Source: Comamonadaceae bacterium | GTDB taxonomy: Bacteria > Pseudomonadota > Gammaproteobacteria > Burkholderiales > Burkholderiaceae_C | DNA: 12,249 nt | Direction of reading: 5' to 3' | Assembly (NCBI GenBank): GCA_947374485.1 | Contig: CANCCF010000114.1 | Span: 1 to 12,249, forward strand | Shown: one piece after another, positions 1 through 5,227 of the stretch | Layout of the letters: the number at the start of each line of letters is the position of its first letter | Position numbering within the stretch: the stretch's first letter is position 1 | Translations under genes and position numbers: made by a program | Notes under the pieces: generated by a model | Seen by the model: only the letters and a program-made list of their open reading frames with translations | Database searches by the model: none | What the model was told of the DNA's origin: nothing

Positions 1-608
1 AACTTTTCCATGTACACCGCCGGATTGCCAAAGGCGGCTCCGGCTTCGGCCTTGGTCATCTGCACCGCGTTGATCAACGCGGCTTCGGTGTGCACCACAC
101 GCATGCCGCGCCCACCGCCACCACCGGCGGCCTTGATGATCACGGGGTAGCCCACGGTCTTGGCAATGCGGCGAATCTGCGCCGGGTCGTCGGGCAGTTC
201 ACCCTCAGAACCTGGCACGCAAGGCACACCGGCACGGATCATGGCATGCTTGGCCGAGACCTTGTCCCCCATGATGCGGATGGACTCGGGTGTGGGGCCT
301 ATGAACTGAAAGCCGCTTTTTTCCACGCGCTCGGCAAAATCGGCGTTTTCGCTCAGGAAACCGTAGCCGGGGTGGATGGCCTCGGCATCGGTGACCTCGG
401 CGGCCGAGATGATGGCGGGCATATTCAGGTAGCTCAAGCTCGAGGCCGCAGGCCCGATGCACACCGCCTCTTCAGCCAGCTTGACGTATTTGGCGTCCCG
501 ATCGGCTTCTGAATACACCATGACGGCCCGGATACCGAGCTCGCGGCAGGCACGCTGGATGCGCAGGGCAATCTCGCCACGGTTGGCGACCAGTATTTTT
601 TTGAACAT
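1..608 (-). CDS. accC: Biotin carboxylase subunit of acetyl-CoA carboxylase (N-terminal part; gene leaves the window)
   Basis: This gene encodes the subunit that carboxylates the biotin of AccB using ATP and bicarbonate, in the first step of fatty-acid synthesis. About 202 residues are present, from ATG at 608-606 to the window edge; the family is about 450 residues, so more than half is missing. The N-terminal biotin-carboxylase fold is clear: it opens MFKKILVANRGEIALRIQRA, followed by the HPGYGFLSEN segment near residue 87. The glycine-rich ATP-grasp loop KAAGGGGGRGM lies near residues 163-173 and the EAGAAFGNP segment near the edge. It lies 18 nt downstream of the accB stop, so accB-accC is an operon. 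No strong Shine-Dalgarno is visible in that gap, which suggests translation partly depends on accB. Confidence 0.97.
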   Translation of the reverse strand, partial: MFKKILVANRGEIALRIQRACRELGIRAVMVYSEADRDAKYVKLAEEAVCIGPAASSLSYLNMPAIISAAEVTDAEAIHPGYGFLSENADFAERVEKSGFQFIGPTPESIRIMGDKVSAKHAMIRAGVPCVPGSEGELPDDPAQIRRIAKTVGYPVIIKAAGGGGGRGMRVVHTEAALINAVQMTKAEAGAAFGNPAVYMEK

Positions 609-626
609 GGACGGTAGGGACCGGGC

Positions 627-1091
627 TTATTCGATGATGAAAAGGGCCTGGCCGTATTCGACCGCCTGCCCGTTTTCACACAGAATTTTGGTGATGGTTC
701 CCGACTTGTCGGCCTCGATTTCGTTGAGGATCTTCATGGCCTCAATGATGCAGATGGTCTCGCCTTCCTTGATGCTGTCGCCCACCTCGGCAAAAGCCTT
801 GGCGCCAGGGGAGGACGAACGGTAAAAAGTGCCCACCATGGGCGATTTGACGGTGTGGCCGACTGCAGCCTCTTCCACCACCACAGCTGCTACCGGTGCG
901 GCTGCCGGGGCTGGCGCCTGTGCAGGGGCCGCATGCTGCATTTGCTGGTAGACGGGCTGGCTATAGCCCTGAACCATGGCGCCGCCGCCCTTGACGATGC
1001 GCACCTTGCCTTCGGCTTCGGTGATTTCCAGTTCAGACACATTGGAATCGGACACCAGGTCAATGAGTGTCTTGAGTTTGCGTAAATCCAT
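627..1091 (-). CDS. accB: Biotin carboxyl carrier protein of acetyl-CoA carboxylase
   Basis: A 154-residue BCCP, normal for the family. The N-terminal domain (about residues 1-36, MDLRKLKTLIDLV) is followed by an Ala/Pro-rich linker (about 52-70). The biotinyl domain runs from about residue 80 to the end. The biotinylation motif is EAMKI with Lys120 as the biotin acceptor, and the usual SPMVGTFY strand precedes it. The protein carries the carboxyl group from AccC to the carboxyltransferase AccAD in the cytoplasm. The ATG at 1091-1089 has a GGAG Shine-Dalgarno 5 nt upstream. It is first in accB-accC. In many related betaproteobacteria, as I recall, aroQ sits between the TlpA gene and accB; here there are only 171 bp and no aroQ. 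Confidence 0.97.
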   Translation of the reverse strand: MDLRKLKTLIDLVSDSNVSELEITEAEGKVRIVKGGGAMVQGYSQPVYQQMQHAAPAQAPAPAAAPVAAVVVEEAAVGHTVKSPMVGTFYRSSSPGAKAFAEVGDSIKEGETICIIEAMKILNEIEADKSGTITKILCENGQAVEYGQALFIIE

Positions 1092-1124
1092 GGAGTCTCC
1101 AACAACTATCGGTCATAAGGCTCT

Positions 1125-1159
1125 AATTTACAACAAAATGCATCAAACGTCTGTAAATT
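1125..1159. promoter_or_regulatory. Inverted repeat upstream of accB (candidate operator or leader hairpin)
   Basis: An 8-bp perfect inverted repeat, AATTTACA at 1125-1132 and TGTAAATT at 1152-1159, is separated by 19 bp in the AT-rich stretch 34-68 bp upstream of the accB start. This is the most AT-rich part of the 171-bp gap, where the accBC promoter is expected. I see no convincing -35/-10 pair. The repeat could be an operator half-site pair or a weak leader hairpin; no regulator can be named from the sequence. Confidence 0.35.
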
Positions 1160-1229
1160 TATTTTTTGCGAACTGCACCCGTTGCCAGGAACGGAATGCC
1201 GCATGCCCCAAAAGGGAGAGCCACAAGGG

Positions 1230-1256
1230 GCTTGGATGGCTTGAAATGCCCCAAGC
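1230..1256 (-). terminator. Stem-loop just after the TlpA-like gene (weak or factor-dependent terminator?)
   Basis: GCTTGG (1230-1235) pairs with CCAAGC (1251-1256), and GGC (1238-1240) with GCC (1248-1250). This gives a 9-bp stem with a two-base bulge and a 7-base loop, beginning 6 nt after the stop codon of the thioredoxin-like gene. No T-tract follows on the minus strand, so it is not a classical intrinsic terminator. It may be a 3'-end stabiliser or chance. Confidence 0.3.
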
Positions 1257-1262
1257 AGGTGG

Positions 1263-1901
1263 CTATTTTAACCGAGCCCAAACCCCAAGTTCAGCGGCGG
1301 ACAATTTGCCCAGGCGGCGCTGCAGGATCGTGCCATCCGCACCCAGTGCCAGAGAGTAGGGCAATGAGCCAGAGGGGTTGCCCAAAGCACCGGCCAGCTC
1401 GCTGCCACCTGCACCGGCCAAGCCAATGGCGTACTGCACCGGCCTTTGCTTCAGGAAAGCCACCACTGCCGCAGGCTTGTCCACCGCCAAGCCCAGCACT
1501 TGCCAGCCATTGACCTTGTTTTCATTGAAAAAGGCGTTGATTGCAGGCATTTCTTCAATGCAGGGCGGGCACCAAGTGGCCCAGAAGTTGATCAGCAAGG
1601 GCTTGCCGCGCAAGGCCTGCAGGCGCACCGGCGGCCCTGCGGGGGCGTCCCACTGCAAATCCCAAAAACCTTCTGGCGGCTGAACAGCGCCGCTGCTCGC
1701 ATTGCCGTCGCCATGCAAACGCCACCAGGCAAAACCTGCGCCCGCGGCAGTAGCCAACAAGCCCGCGCCACCCAGCAGCATGTGGCGCCTGAACGCGAGC
1801 TCCGATGGGTCTTTGGATTGGCTGTTTGATCTGCCGTTAGACAGGGCATCAGTGAGGCCTTCGTTGGCCAGCGAATGAAGATTTTTATCAGTTTCAGTCA
1901 T
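1263..1901 (-). CDS. Membrane-anchored TlpA/ResA-type thioredoxin-like protein
   Basis: A 212-residue thiol-disulfide oxidoreductase of the TlpA/ResA family. Members typically reduce disulfides outside the cytoplasmic membrane, for example in cytochrome c or cytochrome oxidase assembly. A hydrophilic N-terminal tail (1-37) precedes a pair of arginines (R38-R39) and one hydrophobic segment (about 41-60), probably a signal anchor or an uncleaved Tat-like signal. The thioredoxin fold follows from about residue 85, with redox motif WCPPC (Cys111, Cys114) and a probable cis-proline at Pro181 (SLPYS). The start is supported by a 4-nt ATGA overlap with the upstream unknown gene, implying translational coupling. 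The 37-residue tail is longer than I expect for the family, so a downstream start near Met41 is a weaker alternative. Its substrate cannot be told from the window. Confidence 0.88.
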   Translation of the reverse strand: MTETDKNLHSLANEGLTDALSNGRSNSQSKDPSELAFRRHMLLGGAGLLATAAGAGFAWWRLHGDGNASSGAVQPPEGFWDLQWDAPAGPPVRLQALRGKPLLINFWATWCPPCIEEMPAINAFFNENKVNGWQVLGLAVDKPAAVVAFLKQRPVQYAIGLAGAGGSELAGALGNPSGSLPYSLALGADGTILQRRLGKLSAAELGVWARLK

Positions 1902-2491
1902 GGCGCTCTATCATGCAACAAAACCCTCAAGGCTGCCGCGTCGCCCCGGGGTTTGTGCCCTCGTCCATCGGGTTTCAGGGCACCGCGCAAATCGTCAAAG
2001 TCATACACCATCAGGTGCACGCCCACGTTCACACCCAACGCAGGCAGGCGGGCATGGACGCTGAGCGCGTCCACGGCTTCGCCCTGAAAGCCGGTAACAG
2101 CGCTCACCTCGAAGCGCACGCCCATGTCGATCAGGGCGATCTCGGCAGACTTGGGGTCGTCGCAAAACAACTGGATGTAGATATCGGAATGGCGGGTGGC
2201 CGTGCCACGCCACACCGCGCCTCCCAAGTGCGGCCTAAAGTGCTGCAGCCGCTCCAGCCACTGCAGGGCCAGTTCGCGCAGGGCGCGCAATTCGGCAGGC
2301 TGGGTCTCGGCGCAAAAAAGGGCGATGTACGCCTCCACCGCCTCTTCAATCTGCTCGTTGTCCGGCAGGCCCGCGCGAGCGGACAGGCCCAGCTGTTTGC
2401 TGGCGCGGCGCTTGGCCGGGCCGTATTCCAGGCCCTCTTCCACCACCATCCGGGCGGCTGCGGCGGCAATTTCTTCTTTCACGGATTCCAT
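1898..2491 (-). CDS. Unrecognised 197-residue protein with a nucleotidyltransferase-like motif
   Basis: I do not recognise this protein as a named family. It is soluble, with no signal peptide or membrane segment. A helical N-terminal half (about 1-85; GPAKRRASKQLG near 24-35) leads into a segment at about 90-112, GGAVWRGTATRHSDIYIQLF. That spacing resembles the nucleotidyltransferase signature G[GS]..xRG....SDIDhhh. The first acidic residue is Asp103, but the second position of the D-x-D pair is Tyr105. A third acid could be Asp164 in VHLMVYDFDD. It may therefore be an inactive or divergent nucleotidyltransferase fold; this is inference from pattern alone. The start at ATG 2491-2489 mirrors the divergent mpl start. 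An in-frame GTG lies 15 nt upstream inside the palindrome. Its stop overlaps the thioredoxin start (ATGA), so the two genes are co-expressed. Confidence 0.75.
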   Translation of the reverse strand: MESVKEEIAAAAARMVVEEGLEYGPAKRRASKQLGLSARAGLPDNEQIEEAVEAYIALFCAETQPAELRALRELALQWLERLQHFRPHLGGAVWRGTATRHSDIYIQLFCDDPKSAEIALIDMGVRFEVSAVTGFQGEAVDALSVHARLPALGVNVGVHLMVYDFDDLRGALKPDGRGHKPRGDAAALRVLLHDRAP

Positions 2492-2518
2492 GGTCCCATT
2501 GTGCACAATAGGCCCATG
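2489..2518. promoter_or_regulatory. 30-bp palindrome joining the divergent starts of mpl and the unknown gene
   Basis: The core ATTGTGCACAAT (2498-2509) is a perfect 12-bp palindrome. Symmetry continues outward on both sides with only two mismatched pairs, ending exactly in the two start codons (CAT at 2489-2491, ATG at 2516-2518). The gap between the starts is 24 bp. On each strand the -10-like hexamer CACAAT ends 7 nt before the A of the ATG, so a transcript from either would be leaderless. No good Shine-Dalgarno precedes either start, and I see no clear -35 on either side. It may be a symmetric bidirectional promoter, an operator, or both. Confidence 0.5.
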
Positions 2519-3925
2519 CACATTCATATTCTGGGTATCTGCGGCACGTTCATGGGCGGTTTGGCTGCCCTGGCGCGCGAAGCCGGACACCGCGTCACCG
2601 GCTGCGATGCCGGTGTCTATCCCCCCATGAGCGACCAGTTGCGCGCCCTGGGCATCGACCTGATCGAAGGTTTTGGCGCCGAACAGCTGGCACTGCAACC
2701 CGACCTGTTTGTGGTGGGCAACGTGGTCAGCCGCGCCCGTCTGCCCACCGGCGCGCCCAGGTTCCCGCTGATGGAGGCCATTCTGGACGTCGGCGCGCCC
2801 TACACCAGCGGCCCGCAATGGCTGTCCGAACACGTTCTGCAAGGCCGCCATGTGCTGGCTGTGGCGGGTACGCATGGCAAGACCACCACCACGGCCATGC
2901 TGGGCTGGATTTTGCACAGCGCCGGGTTGGAACCGGGGTTTTTGGTGGGCGGGGTGCCTCTGAATTTTGGAGTTTCCGCAAAACTGGGAACCGGAAAATG
3001 CTTCGTTATCGAAGCCGACGAATACGACACCGCTTTCTTTGACAAGCGCAGCAAGTTCGTGCACTACCGCCCGCGCACGGCCGTGCTCAACAACCTGGAG
3101 TTCGACCACGCCGACATCTTTGATGACCTGGCCGCCATCGAGCGCCAGTTTCACCACCTGCTACGCACCGTGCCAGCCACCGGGCGGGTGGTGGTGAATG
3201 GCCTGGAAGAGAGTCTGGCGCGCGTGCTGCACCGGGGCTGCTGGAGCGAGACGCGCAGCTTTGGCGCGGCAGTCAGCGATTTTTCCGCCGTGGGCGAGCC
3301 GCATGATTTTGACGTGCTGCTGCACGGCAAGCCGGTGGCCCATGTGCGTTGGACCTTGGGAGGTGTGCACAACCAGCTCAACGCCTTGGCGGCGATTGCG
3401 GCGGCCGACCACGCGGGCGTGCCACCCGCGCAGGCGGCCGAGACGCTGGCGCGCTTTGAGAATGTGAAGCGGCGCATGGAGGTGCGCGCACAGATTGCGT
3501 TGCCCGGCAGCCCTGCAAACGCGCCCGTCACGGTGTACGACGACTTTGCCCACCACCCCACGGCCATCCGCACTACCGTCAACGGCCTGCGCCGCCGCGT
3601 GGGCACGGCGCGCATCCTGGCGATCTTCGAGCCGCGCAGCAACACCATGAAGCTAGGCGCCATGAAGGCGCAGCTGCCCTGGAGTCTGGAAGAGGCCGAT
3701 CTCTCCTTTTGCCACAGCGGCGGCCTGGGTTGGGATGCGTCCGAGGCGCTGGCCCCGATGGGCGCGCGGGCCCAGGTAGCCGACACCGTAGACGCGCTGG
3801 TGGCGCAGGTGCAGGCCCAGGTGCAGCCCGGCGACCACCTGCTGTGCATGAGCAACGGTGGCTTTGGCGGCATCCACCAGAAGCTGGCGGACGCCCTGCG
3901 GGCGTTGAAGCGACCCGGGGGTTAA
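2516..3925 (+). CDS. mpl: UDP-N-acetylmuramate:L-alanyl-gamma-D-glutamyl-meso-diaminopimelate ligase
   Basis: A 469-residue Mur-ligase-family enzyme. It attaches recycled murein tripeptide (L-Ala-gamma-D-Glu-mDAP) to UDP-MurNAc, an ATP-dependent step of cell-wall recycling in the cytoplasm. It opens MHIHILGICGTFMGGLAALA, the Mpl nucleotide-binding start. Residues 118-125 form the P-loop AGTHGKTT. EADEYDTAFFDKRSKF (about 166-181) and NNLEFDHADIF (about 192-202) are typical of Mpl rather than MurC. HNQLNALAA (285-293), FENVKRRMEVR (314-324) and YDDFAHHPTAI (341-351) complete the central and C-terminal domains. Length matches the family. The reading frame is open upstream for about 200 codons, but homology begins at this ATG. 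It is divergent from the unknown gene and overlaps the aroG stop by 3 nt. Confidence 0.95.
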   Translation: MHIHILGICGTFMGGLAALAREAGHRVTGCDAGVYPPMSDQLRALGIDLIEGFGAEQLALQPDLFVVGNVVSRARLPTGAPRFPLMEAILDVGAPYTSGPQWLSEHVLQGRHVLAVAGTHGKTTTTAMLGWILHSAGLEPGFLVGGVPLNFGVSAKLGTGKCFVIEADEYDTAFFDKRSKFVHYRPRTAVLNNLEFDHADIFDDLAAIERQFHHLLRTVPATGRVVVNGLEESLARVLHRGCWSETRSFGAAVSDFSAVGEPHDFDVLLHGKPVAHVRWTLGGVHNQLNALAAIAAADHAGVPPAQAAETLARFENVKRRMEVRAQIALPGSPANAPVTVYDDFAHHPTAIRTTVNGLRRRVGTARILAIFEPRSNTMKLGAMKAQLPWSLEEADLSFCHSGGLGWDASEALAPMGARAQVADTVDALVAQVQAQVQPGDHLLCMSNGGFGGIHQKLADALRALKRPGG

Positions 3926-3931
3926 CCCCGG
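3915..3931. terminator. Hairpin carrying the overlapping mpl and aroG stop codons
   Basis: CCGGGG (3915-3920) and CCCCGG (3926-3931) form a 6-bp all-GC stem around the loop GTTAA. The loop contains both stop codons: mpl TAA on the plus strand and aroG TAA on the minus strand, overlapping within TTAA. There is no T-tract on either side, so intrinsic termination is doubtful. A role limiting convergent read-through is possible. Confidence 0.35.
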
Positions 3932-5019
3932 CGCGCCTTCACCGCCTGCGACAGCACTTCCAACGAGGCCAGCGAGTCGTCCCAGTCGAGGCAGGCATCG
4001 GTGATGCTCCTGCCGTACTCCAGCTTGGACGCATCGTCCTTGCCCGGGGTGAACTTCTGCGCGCCGCCCTTGAGGTGGCTTTCCACCATCACGCCGAACA
4101 CGCTGGTGGAGCCGGCCGTGATCTGGGCGGCAATGTCGCGTGCCACTTCCAGCTGCTTCTCATGCTGCTTGCTGCTGTTGGCGTGGCTGCAGTCCACCAT
4201 CAGGCTGGCGGGCAGTTTGGACTTTTCGAGCTCGGCGCAGGCTGCGGCCACGCTGGCAGAGTCGTAGTTCGGGGTCTTGCCGCCGCGCAGAATGACGTGG
4301 CAATCCTTGTTGCCCTTGGTCTGCACAATCGCCACCTGGCCATTCTTGTGCACCGACAAAAAGTGGTGGCCACCGGCTGCGGCCTGGATGGCGTCGGTGG
4401 CGATTTTGATGTTGCCGTCGGTACCGTTCTTGAAGCCGATGGGCGCCGACAGGCCCGAGGCCAGCTCGCGGTGCACCTGGCTCTCGGTGGTGCGCGCGCC
4501 AATCGCGCCCCAGGAGATCAGGTCGCCCAGGTACTGGGGCGAGATCACGTCCAGGAACTCGCTGCCGGCCGGCAGGCCCAGGCGGTTGATGTCGATGAGC
4601 AACTGGCGCGCGATGCGCAGGCCCTCGTCAATGCGGAAGCTCTCGTCCAGGTAGGGGTCATTGATCAGGCCCTTCCAGCCCACGGTGGTGCGGGGCTTCT
4701 CGAAATACACGCGCATCACGATCTCAAGCGTGTCGGTGTACTTCACCCGCATTTCTTTCAGGCGGCGGGCGTATTCCAGCGCGGCGACGGGGTCGTGGAT
4801 GGAGCAAGGGCCGATGATGACCAGCAGGCGGTCGTCCTTTTTGGCCATGATGTTGTGGATGGCGTGGCGCGTGTCCGAAATCAGTTTTTCGACGGCTGTG
4901 CCCTGGATGGGGAAGAAGCGGACCAGATGCTCGGGAGGTGGCAACACGGTGATGTCCTTGATGCGTTCGTCGTCGGTGATGCCGGTGCGGTCGGCGCTGG
5001 TGTGGGCTGCAGTGGTCAT
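3922..5019 (-). CDS. aroG: 3-deoxy-7-phosphoheptulonate (DAHP) synthase, class I AroG/F/H type
   Basis: A 365-residue class I-alpha DAHP synthase. It condenses phosphoenolpyruvate and erythrose-4-phosphate, the committed step toward Phe, Tyr and Trp. It matches E. coli AroG across its length. Visible motifs are IGPCSIHDP (69-77; metal ligand Cys72), MRVYFEKPRTTVGWKGLIND (102-121), GARTTESQVHRELASGLS (174-191), GFKNGTDG (195-202) and CSHANSSKQ (277-285; His279). MVESH contains Glu313 and ITDACLDW contains Asp342, completing the metal site. Its feedback inhibitor cannot be assigned. I chose ATG 5019-5017, which gives the family N-terminus; a TTG at 5049 lies inside the terminator T-tract and is unlikely. 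Only 28 nt separate the upstream terminator from this start, so the promoter must lie beyond it and aroG is expected to be under attenuation. Confidence 0.96.
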   Translation of the reverse strand: MTTAAHTSADRTGITDDERIKDITVLPPPEHLVRFFPIQGTAVEKLISDTRHAIHNIMAKKDDRLLVIIGPCSIHDPVAALEYARRLKEMRVKYTDTLEIVMRVYFEKPRTTVGWKGLINDPYLDESFRIDEGLRIARQLLIDINRLGLPAGSEFLDVISPQYLGDLISWGAIGARTTESQVHRELASGLSAPIGFKNGTDGNIKIATDAIQAAAGGHHFLSVHKNGQVAIVQTKGNKDCHVILRGGKTPNYDSASVAAACAELEKSKLPASLMVDCSHANSSKQHEKQLEVARDIAAQITAGSTSVFGVMVESHLKGGAQKFTPGKDDASKLEYGRSITDACLDWDDSLASLEVLSQAVKARRG

Positions 5020-5047
5020 GGGCTTTTTCTCGGGATGGAACAAACAC

Positions 5048-5080
5048 AAAAAAAAACCGCCGGGAGGGCCGGCGGTTTTT
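5048..5080 (-). terminator. Intrinsic terminator of the aroG leader (attenuator)
   Basis: On the minus strand AAAAACCGCCGG (5080-5069), loop CCCTC (5068-5064) and CCGGCGGTTTTT (5063-5052) form a perfect 12-bp stem. The run of T extends to nine (5056-5048). It is followed after 28 nt by the aroG ATG, leaving no room for a promoter between them. It therefore interrupts transcription on the way into aroG rather than merely ending azlD transcripts. It also has five T on the plus strand, but no plus-strand gene nearby needs it. Confidence 0.9.
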
Positions 5081-5083
5081 GGA

Positions 5084-5136
5084 AGATTCGGTACTTTCTT
5101 TACAGGTACGTTCCGATCTCTCTACCGCCGCAGGCG
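5084..5136 (-). promoter_or_regulatory. Candidate antiterminator region of the aroG leader
   Basis: CGGCGGT at 5130-5124, inside the leader-peptide codons for Cys17-Gly19, is identical to part of the terminator 3' arm. It can pair over 7 bp with ACCGCCG in the terminator 5' arm (5076-5070), blocking the terminator. It can instead be sequestered by CGCC (5136-5133) in a small hairpin. Between the two partners lies an interrupted stem: AGATCG at 5119-5114 with CG-A-ATCT at 5090-5084, plus GTAC at 5109-5106 with GTAC at 5094-5091. These pairings were found by eye; energies were not computed. Confidence 0.5.
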
Positions 5137-5180
5137 TTGGAGAACCAAAAGTAGCTAAAGAAAAAAGTGGCTGAATGCAT
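5100..5180 (-). CDS. Aromatic leader peptide of the aroG attenuator (26 residues)
   Basis: A short frame from ATG 5180-5178 to TAA 5102-5100. Residues 6-13 read FFFSYFWF: seven aromatics in eight codons, covering Phe, Trp and Tyr. A further Tyr is at 25. In all there are five Phe, two Tyr and one Trp in 26 residues. It ends 20 nt before the first stem base of the terminator preceding aroG. By analogy with trp, pheA and his leaders, ribosomes stalling for lack of charged tRNA-Phe, -Tyr or -Trp would favour antitermination. No Shine-Dalgarno is evident before the ATG. The frame is also open upstream through azlD, but the aromatic cluster lies just after this ATG and the end of azlD. The peptide itself probably has no function after synthesis. 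Confidence 0.8.
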   Translation of the reverse strand: MHSATFFFSYFWFSNACGGREIGTYL

Positions 5181-5187
5181 GGGGACC

Positions 5188-5196
5188 AATGTAGCA
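5188..5196 (-). promoter_or_regulatory. Possible extended -10 for the aroG leader transcript
   Basis: TGCTACATT on the minus strand (5196-5188) fits an extended -10 pattern (TG-n-TAnnnT). It ends 8 nt before the A of the leader-peptide ATG, so initiation about 7 nt downstream would give an almost leaderless leader peptide. A -35-like TTGAAA (5221-5216) is 22 bp away, too far for a standard promoter. The call is therefore tentative. Confidence 0.3.
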
Positions 5197-5227
5197 CAGG
5201 TTTCTGACGCGGCCTTTTCAAACGCAG

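Noticed and set aside
1913..2515. A roughly 200-codon upstream extension of the mpl frame, antisense to the unknown gene
   Set aside because: Mpl homology begins exactly at ATG 2516, and the upstream stretch has the biased composition of an antisense shadow in GC-rich DNA. The IVHN residues before both starts come from the palindrome itself.
5020..5049. A TTG start for aroG ten codons upstream
   Set aside because: The TTG lies in the T-tract of the terminator, has no ribosome site, and adds residues not found in the family.
3709..5154. A 481-codon open frame on the plus strand across aroG
   Set aside because: It is antisense to a clearly identified DAHP synthase, runs through the terminator, and shows no recognisable domain. 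Long antisense frames are expected at this GC content.
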